A DNA stretch of 64,000 nucleotides from Maribacter ulvicola (lineage in GTDB: Bacteria > Bacteroidota > Bacteroidia > Flavobacteriales > Flavobacteriaceae). The stretch spans positions 1,364,001 through 1,428,000 of the forward strand of contig NZ_FTMA01000001.1 in the NCBI RefSeq assembly GCF_900155985.1, read 5' to 3'. Every line of letters starts with the position of its first letter. The first letter of the stretch is position 1. The translations under genes were made by a program, and so were the position numbers. Shown here piece after piece: positions 27,569-38,300 of this stretch. The notes under the pieces are model-generated. The model was not told the origin of the DNA and made no database searches. It was given only the letters and a program-made list of their open reading frames with translations.

Positions 27569-28087
27569 ATGAGAATTTTAATTGTCAGTATTTTAATGAT
27601 TGTTTTAACATCTTGCGGAGTCGTAAAAGTTAATTATGATTACGATGACCAAACCGATTTTACGGCATATTCTACCTATAATTATTTTGGGGATATGGAA
27701 ACCGGCCTAAGTGAATTAGATGAGAAACGGTTAATGGAAGCCTTGGATGCCACACTTAGGGAAAATGGTTTTATGTTCGCCGAGGAGCCAGATTTATTTA
27801 TCAATATTAAAAGTATGGTATTCCAAGCCCAACAAGGTAATAATGTTGGTGTTGGTCTTGGTGGTGGTAATGGAGGTGTTGGTGGCGGAGTGTCCATTGG
27901 TATTCCCGTTGGTGGACCAAAAATGACCAGAGAGCTCCAGATAGATTTTGTAGACAGCAATAAAGACATGCTTATTTGGCAAGCCATTAGTGAAAGTCCT
28001 TTTCGTGAAGGGGATACACCTCAAGAAAAATCAGAGAATCTCCAAGCTGTAGTAGATAAGATATTTAGTAAATATCCACCAGAATAA
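27569..28087 (+). CDS. DUF4136 family lipoprotein
   Basis: 172 residues with a lipoprotein signal (MRILIVSILMIVLTSCGVVK; lipobox LTSC). The mature part starts VNYDYDDQTDFTAYSTYNYF, the usual DUF4136 opening, and ends DKIFSKYPP, the usual close. A glycine-rich insert (about residues 90-115, NVGVGLGGGNGGVGGG) sits before the last strands. Envelope-anchored, function unknown. Convergent with the transglutaminase gene, their stops 2 nt apart. Confidence 0.85.
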   Translation: MRILIVSILMIVLTSCGVVKVNYDYDDQTDFTAYSTYNYFGDMETGLSELDEKRLMEALDATLRENGFMFAEEPDLFINIKSMVFQAQQGNNVGVGLGGGNGGVGGGVSIGIPVGGPKMTRELQIDFVDSNKDMLIWQAISESPFREGDTPQEKSENLQAVVDKIFSKYPPE

Positions 28088-28089
28088 TA

Positions 28090-29097
28090 CTATTTTACTT
28101 TAATCACATAGGTAGCAACCAATTGTTTGTCAACCGTAATATGTACGTCATATAAACCTTTCTTTTTAAAATTTTGTTCCAGGTTAATTTTATTTTTCTT
28201 TTTAGTAACAATTGGGCTGCCGTTCTTTTGACTGCCACCTTTATTCAATAAAAGTTCAAGATCTCCATTAAATTGGTTTGGTACTTGTAATGTAAAGGTT
28301 ACACATGCTCCTTTTTGAATAGTATGATGCATTACTGGCGGTGCAATGGGGATAATAGGTGCTAAAAATGCTTCTTTGTAAATGACTGGTCCTGCAACAT
28401 AAGCTTTAAATGCATCTGTTTTTAATTCTTGCTTGTTTTCTTTATTAATGGGAAAATGATTTTTTGCAAATAATTCTGGATTGGCTAAAAAATAGCCATC
28501 GAAATAGTTTGCTTGAAAAAATGGGGTGCCATTAACAACGGTAGTTTCTCCCGCAGACCAAGTGGCATCACACACATACCAGTTATTATTTATTTGCACC
28601 TTGTTCCAAGAATGGTTGGGTGTGCTATCTTCCTTTAATAATAAAGTAGGTGTACGTCCGTAGCCGTTAATAATTTTACAATTGAATCCTGCTAAATTTG
28701 CCATTTCTTTGATCATATAGGCATAGCCTGTGCAGGCAGTTTTTCGGTGTTCTAACAAATTTTTAAAGACTTTAGGAGTAATGCTTGTATTCCAATTTAA
28801 AAAGGCTTGGCGGTCTTTGGCAAAACGCTTTCTTTTATTGCTGATTTTTACATAGGACGCATAATCATTGGTAATGTTAGAACTGACCCAAGTGTATATT
28901 GCCCTGAATTTTTCAACATCGGTTTCTAAAGCTGCGGTTAATTTATGGGTAAGAACAGGTAAGTTTTTTAGGCTTAGATCCTTATAATAATGAGCGATGC
29001 TGTCCGCTTTTGTAAAATCAATTTCTTGAAAATCTGCGCGTTGAGCAAAGCTCATTATCGATAATAAGAGCGTGATTAATAGTGTGGATATCCTCAT
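28090..29097 (-). CDS. Exported transglutaminase-like protein
   Basis: 335 residues with signal peptide MRISTLLITLLLSIMSFAQ. The transglutaminase core (papain-like fold) has Cys in RKTACTGYAYMIKEMANLAG, His in PNHSWNKVQINNNWYVCDAT and Asp in the same stretch (CDAT), a complete Cys-His-Asp triad. A C-terminal beta domain follows from about residue 245. It may cleave or crosslink peptides in the periplasm. Its ATG overlaps the upstream gene's stop by one base (TAATG), so translation is coupled. Confidence 0.85.
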   Translation of the reverse strand: MRISTLLITLLLSIMSFAQRADFQEIDFTKADSIAHYYKDLSLKNLPVLTHKLTAALETDVEKFRAIYTWVSSNITNDYASYVKISNKRKRFAKDRQAFLNWNTSITPKVFKNLLEHRKTACTGYAYMIKEMANLAGFNCKIINGYGRTPTLLLKEDSTPNHSWNKVQINNNWYVCDATWSAGETTVVNGTPFFQANYFDGYFLANPELFAKNHFPINKENKQELKTDAFKAYVAGPVIYKEAFLAPIIPIAPPVMHHTIQKGACVTFTLQVPNQFNGDLELLLNKGGSQKNGSPIVTKKKNKINLEQNFKKKGLYDVHITVDKQLVATYVIKVK

Positions 29098-29828
29098 TAT
29101 TTGAAAACACCTCCGATTTTTTGAAAAATATTTCTTTTACTTGAGTACGTGCCTTCAATTACGATATCGCCCATTAAAACCATATCATATTCATCAAATG
29201 TTATATCAATGTCTATGTTAGAATTTGCACTTGCTACAACTTTATAGGTCTTGGTTTCGTAACCTAAAAAACTAAGGACTAAAATATCATTTGCGGCTAG
29301 TTGTTGTGGAAATTTAAACTTACCGTCAAAATTAGTTTGGGTGCCAACGGCAGTGCCTTTTAAAACTACATTTACTCCAGGTAAAGGTTCATTGTTTTCA
29401 TCAACTATGGTACCGGTCAAGGTATACTTTTCTTGTATAATTTCAACATACGGAATTCCGCCCTTTATAGCTGTAGAAACTACTTCAATAGGTGGTTCTA
29501 TACTGGCGGTTTCTTGACCCTTAGCTTCTGTAGCGCAAAGAGCCAATAAAGAAAAACTCATCATGGCTATTCCCTTATGTAACATAGAATTATTCATAGT
29601 TTGTAACGAGTAGGTTTCATATGTTTTTAGTTGCGACGCCTTGAACATTCCGCAGGCTTTCTTATTTCCACTGTTTAAATAATTTATAAGCTCATGATCT
29701 GAGAAGTTGGTAAAGTCAATGACTTCTTTTTCACAACTTTGGCAAAAACCTCCTTTTTCGGTTTTACTAAAATTACTGAATTTTTCTTTGCATGGTTCGT
29801 TTACGGCAATTGTTAATGTGCTTTTCAT
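29097..29828 (-). CDS. CarboxypepD_reg-like domain protein with Cys-rich N-terminus
   Basis: 243 residues. Residues 1-60 hold CKEKFSNFSKTEKGGFCQSC and EKEVIDFTNFSDHELINYL, a Cys-x2-Cys zinc-ribbon-like head. A hydrophobic helix lies near residues 85-105 (IAMMSFSLLALCATEAKGQ), and the C-terminus is a carboxypeptidase regulatory-like beta-sandwich (TLTGTIVDENNEPLPGVNVV; GTQTNFDGKFKFP). The layout suggests a cytoplasmic head, one membrane span and a periplasmic sandwich. It is translationally coupled to the transglutaminase gene. Function unknown. Confidence 0.78.
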   Translation of the reverse strand: MKSTLTIAVNEPCKEKFSNFSKTEKGGFCQSCEKEVIDFTNFSDHELINYLNSGNKKACGMFKASQLKTYETYSLQTMNNSMLHKGIAMMSFSLLALCATEAKGQETASIEPPIEVVSTAIKGGIPYVEIIQEKYTLTGTIVDENNEPLPGVNVVLKGTAVGTQTNFDGKFKFPQQLAANDILVLSFLGYETKTYKVVASANSNIDIDITFDEYDMVLMGDIVIEGTYSSKRNIFQKIGGVFK

Positions 29829-30039
29829 ATTATTTGTGGTTTTGTTTTATAGTTCTAAAATATGGTGAGCTATGGTTTTATAAAATGAACAATGAGTATG
29901 AGGGCCTTTTCAGTTAGTTAACTTGCTTTTACGTTTTATTAAGGGCTTTATTCTTTTTTTTATGGGTAATACTTTAGTATTCAAATGTTAATAATGAGGT
30001 TTGTGAGTTTAAATAAATGCATTTAACATAAAATCCTGT

Positions 30040-30047
30040 TATTTTTG
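30040..30047 (+). promoter_or_regulatory. Putative -7 promoter box for the M13 peptidase gene
   Basis: TATTTTTG (TAnnTTTG) 56 nt before the start codon, in the 275-bp gap upstream of the M13 gene. The rest of this gap is AT-rich and shows nothing else that I recognise. Confidence 0.33.
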
Positions 30048-30103
30048 TAACAAATCTTAAAATGTACGTCATATATTTTGACACATTAAAAACGAACTCA
30101 TAA

Positions 30104-32152
30104 ATGAAAAGAATTTACTTTTTAGCTGCCGGTATGGTAGCTCTAGCTTCATGTAAGGAAGAAGCTAAACCTACTGCAGAAGTAGAAAAAATTCCAGGTA
30201 TCGTCCTTACGAATATGGATACCACTCAAAATCCTAAGTCTGATTTCTATAATTATGTAAACGGGAACTGGATGAAGTTTACTGAAATTCCTGATGATAG
30301 AACAAGTTGGGGTGGTTTCAGTGTACTTCGTAAATCTACAGATGACGATGTATTGAAAATTTTAGCAATGGCTAAAGAAAGTGGAAACTATGCTGCAGAT
30401 ACCGATCAGGCGAAAGCTTTGGCAATTTTTGATACAAAGTTAGATACCGCTGCCAGAAATAAGGCGGGAATTACCCCGTTGAAATCAGCTTTTGAGGCGA
30501 TTGCATCGGTAAAAAATTTAAAAGATCTACAAACAGTTTTGGCAACTAATGCCGCTGTGTCTTCACCGTTTTTGAATATTGGTGCTGGTGCAGATTTAAA
30601 TAACAGTAGCATGAACGCTGTCTATTTAGGTGCCAACGGATTAGGATTGCCTGATCGTGATTTCTATTTAGAGGAAGATGAGAAGTCTGTTGAAATACGT
30701 GAAGAATATAAAAAGCACGTATCTAAAATGTTACAAAGGTTAGGTGACTCTGAAGCTGACGCAATAAAAGCTGCGGATAAGATTTTAACTTTAGAAACAC
30801 AATTAGCTGAACCACGTTTAAATAAGGTTGAGCGTAGAGATGCTAGAAACTATAATAATCCTAGAACCATTGCTGAGGTTGATAAAATGATCTCTACTAT
30901 AGATATTGATAAATTTATTTCTGATTTAGGAATTACTAAAAAGTTTGATACGCTATTGGTTACTCAACTAAGATATACCGAAGCCTTGGACAAGTTCTTA
31001 AAAACGACTCCGATCGAGGATATCAAAACTTTGGTTAGATGGGATACCTTTAATAGTGCTGCCGGAAAATTAACAACGGAGATTGAAACTGCAGATTGGG
31101 AATTTTATAGCAAATACCTTAGAGGAGCAAAAGAACAACGTGCTGCAGATGAGCGCGCATTGGCAACCGTAAACGGTACGGTTGGTGAAGCTTTAGGTCA
31201 ATTGTATGTTGATGCTAAGTTTCCGCCAGAAGCTAAGGCTAAGGCTGAATTGATGATCGCAAATGTAATCGATGCTTTTAAAGAGCGTATTTCTGTTTTA
31301 GATTGGATGAGCGATTCTACAAAAACAAAAGCTATTGAAAAGCTGGATAAATTCACCGTTAAAATTGCTTACCCAAATAAGTGGGAAGATTATTCTACTA
31401 TGGAAGTTTCTGCAGACAAGTCTTATTTTGAGAATATGACTGCGGTGAACAAATGGGGAGAGTTAAAGAACTACGCTGAAATAGGTGAGCCGGTTGATAA
31501 GACAGAATGGGGAATGTCTCCACAGACGGTAAACGCATACTTCAATCCGTTGAATAACGAGATTGTTTTTCCTGCTGCGATCTTACAACCTCCTTTCTAT
31601 AACTATACTGCTGATGAAGCTGTAAATTATGGTGGTATTGGTGCGGTTATCGGTCACGAGATTTCTCATGCTTTTGATGATAGTGGTTCTCGTTTTGATG
31701 CTGATGGAAATTTAAAGAACTGGTGGACAGATGCTGATTTAGCTGCATTTACAGAAAGAGCTGATGCTTTAGCGGTACAGTACGATAGTGTAATGGTATT
31801 GCCAAATGTTTATGTTAACGGTAAGTTTACCCTAGGTGAAAATATCGGTGATTTAGGCGGATTGCTTGGAGCTTATGACGGACTTCAGAAATACTACGCT
31901 GAGAACGGTCGGCCTGAAGATATTGACGGCTTTACGGCAGAGCAACGTTTCTTTATGTCTTGGGCTACGGTTTGGAGAACGAAGAGTAGGGATGAAGCTT
32001 TAAGAACCCAGATCAAAACTGATCCACACTCTCCAGGTATGGTTAGAGCAACGCAACCTTTATTGAACATTCAAGCATTCTATGATGCTTTTGATATCAA
32101 AGAAGGTGATGCTATGTATCTAGCTCCTGAAAAGAGAGTTCATATTTGGTAA
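30104..32152 (+). CDS. M13 family metallopeptidase (neprilysin-like) lipoprotein
   Basis: 682 residues. The N-terminus MKRIYFLAAGMVALASCKEE is a lipoprotein signal (LASC), so the enzyme is tethered to the envelope. It shows the M13 start (DFYNYVNGNWMKFTEIPDD) and the zinc site VIGHEISHAFDDSGSRFDAD with HExxH; the third ligand Glu and a supporting Asp are in GENIGDLGG. NAYFNPLNNEIVFPAAILQP is the substrate-binding NAYY-like region, and the C-terminus ends in the family's short aromatic tail. Probably degrades small periplasmic peptides. Monocistronic, closed by a terminator. Confidence 0.95.
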   Translation: MKRIYFLAAGMVALASCKEEAKPTAEVEKIPGIVLTNMDTTQNPKSDFYNYVNGNWMKFTEIPDDRTSWGGFSVLRKSTDDDVLKILAMAKESGNYAADTDQAKALAIFDTKLDTAARNKAGITPLKSAFEAIASVKNLKDLQTVLATNAAVSSPFLNIGAGADLNNSSMNAVYLGANGLGLPDRDFYLEEDEKSVEIREEYKKHVSKMLQRLGDSEADAIKAADKILTLETQLAEPRLNKVERRDARNYNNPRTIAEVDKMISTIDIDKFISDLGITKKFDTLLVTQLRYTEALDKFLKTTPIEDIKTLVRWDTFNSAAGKLTTEIETADWEFYSKYLRGAKEQRAADERALATVNGTVGEALGQLYVDAKFPPEAKAKAELMIANVIDAFKERISVLDWMSDSTKTKAIEKLDKFTVKIAYPNKWEDYSTMEVSADKSYFENMTAVNKWGELKNYAEIGEPVDKTEWGMSPQTVNAYFNPLNNEIVFPAAILQPPFYNYTADEAVNYGGIGAVIGHEISHAFDDSGSRFDADGNLKNWWTDADLAAFTERADALAVQYDSVMVLPNVYVNGKFTLGENIGDLGGLLGAYDGLQKYYAENGRPEDIDGFTAEQRFFMSWATVWRTKSRDEALRTQIKTDPHSPGMVRATQPLLNIQAFYDAFDIKEGDAMYLAPEKRVHIW

Positions 32153-32173
32153 ATTATTTATTAGTAAAAGACG

Positions 32174-32203
32174 AAAGGGCGCTACATTGTAGCGCCCTTT
32201 TTT
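32174..32203 (+). terminator. Rho-independent terminator after the M13 peptidase gene
   Basis: Stem GGGCGCTAC/GTAGCGCCC with an ATT loop, extended by AAA/TTT and followed by a T run. 21 nt after the M13 stop. Confidence 0.88.
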
Positions 32204-32213
32204 GTTTTAATAA

Positions 32214-32319
32214 GTCTTTGCGAGGAGTAATTTCCCGGCGAAGCAATCTGTTTATTATTGGTTACGAGTGAGTTTTAGTCAGCCCATAAACAGATTACTT
32301 CACTTTGTTTGTAATGACG
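32214..32319. repeat. Imperfect palindromic intergenic element
   Basis: Inner arms 32240-32254 and 32287-32301 are inverted copies of one another with a single mismatch in 15 bases. They are flanked by further partly matching arms (GTCTTTGCGAGGAGTAA on the left, TTTGTTTGTAATGAC on the right). The look, GTCnTTGCGAGGA...GAAGCAATCTG, is that of a widespread dispersed palindromic repeat of bacterial intergenic regions, placed here between a terminator and the end of the macroglobulin gene. Confidence 0.55.
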
Positions 32320-35300
32320 TTAATTTTCCACTGTTACACGAACTCCTTCACTATGACTGCTAAACTCTGGTGCATACATACTTTGTATGGTGGTAATACC
32401 ATTGCTGAAGTCACCGGCATTATTTACACGGACATCATATTCAAATACATAAACTCCTTTTGGTAAATAGTCAAAGAAGAAATTGGTACTTGCATCTTTG
32501 GTGCTTTCATAATAGCCTAAGCCGTCTTGCCATTGGTATCTAGAAATTACGTTTACGGGTTCAAAACCGGCAGCACGCATATCTTTCATGTGTATGAATT
32601 CCATATCTCGGTCTGCTCGTAATTCTATTCTTATTTTGACAAGGTCACCTACTTTTAATGTAGTATTGTCGGTTACTTCAGAAATCACCTCGCCAGAATC
32701 AGTATTCTTTTTCAAAAAGATTTTTTTCTTTAATTTTAACGGGGTTTTAGCACTTGTAATTTTATCTAAGTCCTGAAAATACTGCCAGTACAAAGCACCC
32801 CAAGCAATTCCGTTGCCTTTTTTACTGATTTGTACTTCACCCATTTTAGGTTCAATCTCGGTAGTGTTCCAAGAGGTTTTAAAGTAGCCGGTTCCCGCTT
32901 CTACCTGTACATCTTCTAAAGTGGATGGGTCTATCTCTTTTCCACCTATTAGAACATCAACCGCATCGGTGACTGATAACCACTCACTACCTTGTAATAA
33001 TAAGGCGTATACCGCTTCGGTAGTTGCTTTGGTGGTGCTCCATTGATTGGTCTGTTTGTTTTTAAGTAGCCATATTTTAAGATTATCTATAGTTTCAATA
33101 TCCGCAGGGCGAATTTCAGAAAATGCTTCAATTAACAATGATTGGGTTTCTATTGGCGCTTGGTACCAAAACCATGAGCTGGTATTGCTTTTCCAGTACA
33201 TACCCAATTCATCACTGGTAATGCTATTTTCTTCCAATGCACGTAGAATTTTAGTAGACGTTTTTACATCATCTTTTCGGTGTAGCACCAATGCTAACAT
33301 CCCCTGTGCATACAACCTTCTTTTTGTCCAATATTTTTGAGCTTGGTTTAGATAATACGTTGTTATCTCATCCACTTTCTTAGAGGTTTTAATATCCTTA
33401 AAAAAACTACGCATGTACAAGTAATGTACTTGATTCGCGCTCAAGTGGTCATTATTAATATTAGAAGTATGTTTCTTCATATACTCATACTCTTTCACAA
33501 ACTCAGCATCTAAATATGAAATGGCTTTTTCAATCATATCAGTTTGCTGGCTTGCTGTAACCAAATGATTTAAATGCCCCATGCCAGAAATAATGTGTTG
33601 GGTGATGTATCTGTTATCCGGTCCGCCGTTGAACCAAGACCAAGCACCATTTGAATGCTGATTTTGAGCTAGCTTATTTAAAGTTGATTGCTGCTCGTTT
33701 TTCATCTTGTTCAAATTAAACAATAATCCTATTCTTTTCTTTTGTTCGGTTTCAGATTGTGCATCTCTCAACCAAGGTGTTTCTTGAATTAAAAGCGATC
33801 TTAATTCCTCGTTCTTTTCTAGATTGCTCAGTAAGGCATCTGAGTTTGCCCATTGATCGAATACTTCACGAATTCTTGGATTGCTATTTGTGATGTGGCT
33901 AGCTAATGTATTTGCATAATATCTAGAGAAAATCTGCTCATTACAATCATACGGGTATTCCATTAAGTAGGGCAAAGCTTGCACTGCATACCAAGCAGGG
34001 TTTGAAGTCATCTCTAAAGTCAACTTATGATGATTTAAGGTTGACGAAAACGTGTTCTTCAATTTATCAAGAGTGAAGGTCTTGGTTTGGTTACTGCGGA
34101 TCCACATAGGTAATGTTTCCGTTACCAAGGTTCTGTTAGATAAAACGGGTAACATATTCTGTTCACCGTCAGAGAAATCTCCTGCTTTAGCAATGATTTT
34201 ATATTGAACTGATTGCAATCCTTTCGGGATATTCAATCTCCATGATACTTGGGTATTTCCCATGGCATCTACCTTAAAGGATGTGGTGTTCTGAGAGTTG
34301 GATGAGTCCATTAATTGATCGGATATGTCTGAACCGGTTACGGCATCTGTCAATTCTAATTTTGCCTGACCAGAAAGTAGTTTTTCCGTTAAATTAGAGA
34401 TTTTACTGCTAATTGTTATTTCATCCCCTTCACGTAAAAATCTAGGTGCATTTGGTGTCACCATCAACTCTTTTTGAGTTACTGTGGTGAGTTTGTTTAT
34501 CGTGCTTTCTAATTCTCTGGTATGTGCCAAGAGTTGTAAATTCCACCGTGTTAATGCTTCGGGAGTTGTGAAATTGAAAGAAACGTTCCCTTCTTTATCG
34601 GTCTGTAATGTAGGGAAGAAAAAAGCGGTTCCCTGTAAGTTTTTACGAATGGTGACAGCATCAAAATTCTCTTTGTCTGTTTCAGGTTTAGTTGACGCTT
34701 CAGCGATTTCAACACCATCGGTCCTGCCAGCTAATTTACTTTCTGTATCTGAATTAGAATCCTCAAGCATTACCGCTTCCTCTAAGGGCGCATTGTCTGC
34801 CATCATAGATTTTCTCAAGGGACCAGAATTATAACCAATAGAACGGCTTTGGTAAAAATTACCTAAGTTAAAATTTAGTCCGAAGGAATCAAAAGAATCA
34901 AAACTAAGACTTGGATAGGTAAAGTTGGTATGGTGAGAAAATGTCTGAAAGCTTGCAGTAGAAAAACTATGGTACCCGCTAGTTCTTCTTCGAGTATAAT
35001 AATGAGGCTGGTTTATTGGTTTAAAGGACCATCTATGTGGTCTAAATTGATCCAAAGAAGCATCATACATACTTGCCAATAGTTCTGCGCTGACCTTTTC
35101 ACCTGTAGGGCCTTTTACTTTGAAAGACCAGGTTTCATCAACACCAGGTGCTATTTTGTCTCTAAAAGTGGTGGTTTCTATTTGTAAATCATTAGACGGG
35201 TAAGGCACAAGTACGTTCAAAGTACTTTCATAAAAATGATTGGCGAATGCATAACTGTATGTAATAGCAAAGCCACCTAAATCATCTTTGGTAACAGGTA

Positions 35301-38300
35301 CTGCTATTGTTTTAGAATTGTTGTTTAACCTAATAACCTTTTCTTCAAAAACCTTCTGTTTTTTTTCTATAATTACCGTAATAACAATATTTTCTGCACC
35401 TGAAAGAAAGGTGATTTGTGCCTTGTCACCAACCGAGTATTGATCCTGATCCGTTTTTACGTAAAACAATTGGTTATCGGCTAGGGTTTGCTCATTGCCC
35501 GTAATTGAAAAAACGGCAATGTCTTTTACTTCTTGCCCAAATTTGTCTTTTGAGAAGAGTTCCATTCTATATTTTCCCGATGCCCAATTTTTGATTTTCC
35601 CAAAACTAATCTGCTTAGATTTCTCAGTATCAAATGTAGATTGCCAAACCATTTTTCCTTTCTGCCAATTAGCAGGGTTGTCTTCATTTATAAAAGCATC
35701 ATGCGGATATAACTTTTTAAATTCTTCTTTAGAAAAACCGGAATAGTCCGGTGCGGCCCATGGTCTTGGTCTAAGCACATGATCAGGTGCCTCTAGCTTA
35801 TATAATTTTACTTTTCCGCTGGCATTAACCGGCTGTCCGTTTAAATTTTTGCTGGTAATGTCAAAGCTTTTGTTTTTCTTGGTTTTGTCTACAGACTCGG
35901 GTAGTAATAATTTGACATTTAATGCATGATAGCCAACATTGACCGTTGTTGTGCTACTACGTGTTTCTCCATTGATATCGGTTACATCTGCCGTAACTTC
36001 GTAAATAAAAGTTGGTAAGTTCTCTTTGTTAATAGTATTGTCGGGTATTGCTTTAAAAGTGACTTCATAATTACCCAAAGCGTTGGTTACGGTTTCGCCC
36101 TGAATGATTTCTTGAGAAGAACCGTTAAAATATGGTCTAGACCAATAAAACCATCTTGGTAGATTTACTATTCTTTTAACTCGGTACACTACTTTAGCGT
36201 CAGATATGTTACTACCTGCATATGCTGTTGCTTTACCGGTTACGGTGATACTATCGTTTACTTTATAGGTATCTGTAACAGGTTCAAAACTGGTTTCAAA
36301 TTTTGGTCTTTTGTATTCTTCAACTGAAATAGCTGCATACCCATTTAAGTTTAAGTTGTCTGAATTGGCACGAATGGAAAATTGCCCAGTTAAACCGGAA
36401 TTTGGTAGTATAAATTCTCCTGAAACGGAACCATATTCATTAGAGGTTAACGATAGTGTTTCAACTGCTTGTCCGTTTACATCCCTAAGAGTTACATTAA
36501 TATTCGTCTTTTCCAATACTTTAGATACGCCTTTGTCTTGGCTAATGGCAATTCCTTTAAAATATACGGGCTGCCCTGGTCTGTAAATACTTCGGTCCGT
36601 AAATAGAAAACAGGAGTAGTTAATTTGTTCTTTATCTTGGGTATAACTTCGGTTAACGTAATATTCACCAAAATAGGCTCTGTCATTATTAGTTTTAACC
36701 GTAATGTTTAAATTGTTCCAGTTTGCTTTACTTTTTTCAATGGTAATAAACCCTGTTTTGTCCGTACTGTAAGAGGCTCGTTTAAGTGCTTCTTTATAGT
36801 TTTTTTGATACGTAAAAACAATCTCTGCGCCAATAATTGGTTTGCCGTTATTACGGTCTATGATTTGGTATTGTTGATGCGTGTTGGTTTGCGATTCTAT
36901 TATTGCCACATCTGTGGCCTGTATGGTAGTATAACTAAATACATCTATTTTTTCATCTTTGGATTCAGCAGTTAAAATATAACTTCCGTTTTCTAGTGCC
37001 GATACTATAATTTCCGTGCTGTGGAATTGAAAATCTTTTTCGGTCTTTAAATCTGCAGACCAGGTTTTAGCACTAGGAAGATTTTTAATAAAAGATTTTC
37101 TTTTAGAATCTGAGTGAATATCTTCTAGCTTTGAAAGTTGATTTTGGGTGATTTTGTAGGCATTTAAATGTAAACTTTTAACATTCTTGTAATTGACCAA
37201 AAGTCTACCAATAGTATTATTGGGAATGTACTTCTCAGCAGTTAATTGTACATTAAAATCTTGGATTTCTGATTTTAGAACCTCGCATTTTTGTGCACCT
37301 AAGCTTTTTGGAAATCGTGCAATAACATTATCACATAAAGAGATCGCTTCTTTAAGTTTCCACTGGTGTACTGCATTGCCTATAGGTGTATAAGTGAGTC
37401 CTAATTGTTGGTGTTGAAGCGCTACCTCATACGTGTATAGACCAGAAAGCGGACTGTGCTTTATATTCTGGGCAGAATTTTTAAGTACTTCTAAATACAA
37501 TTCGTCCTTATTGTTGAAAGTGGCGTTTTGGTGAATAAAACGTAATCGTTCTATGTCTACTAGTACTAACGGACTCATATCTGGATTGCCAAAATGAAAT
37601 GCTACCAGTTTTTGGTATATTTCAAGTGCTCTAGATTCTAATGACAGATTTTGAGTATCATCAAAATTTAAAAAACTAGCCGTATATGCTTCGCATAAAA
37701 TAGCTTCATCGTCAATCTCAAAAGCATCTGCAGGTTTATTGATGCTATTTTCGCTTGTAGTATAAAATTCTAAAGCGGTATGTGCCAAAAGGTCGAATAA
37801 AGTAGGTCTATAGATTCTAGTTTTCTCTTCTACTTCTAAAATGTCATTAAATTGAGAAATGGGTAATTTTTGTGTTGCGCTAGGGTTTTCTAACGAGGCG
37901 CTAAAGTTGATGTCGATTTCCTTGAAAAGGGTGTCCACATCCCAAGTTCTAAAATCTACCGAATCTACTTTAGTATCTATCGTAGTTCTATTATAAAAAC
38001 GATATCTATTTTGTTGAAAATACTGCCAATATAGTTTTGCTAAATAACTATGGAGAATGTTTTTTGTGGCACCATCAGCAGTTGCTATTTCAGATTTGAA
38101 ATCATTAACGATTTTTAATTTAGAATCTTCCTTAAGGCTTATGATGAATTTAGACTTGTATAGAAGTGCTTTGATAATCTGAACTTTATTATCTTCTTTT
38201 TTAGCCTTTGCAAAGATGTCTTCTGTCTGCTTTAATGCCGTTGTACTCAAATTTTCCTTCTCCAAATCAAGAACCTTATCCCAAAGTAAATCATAAGAAG

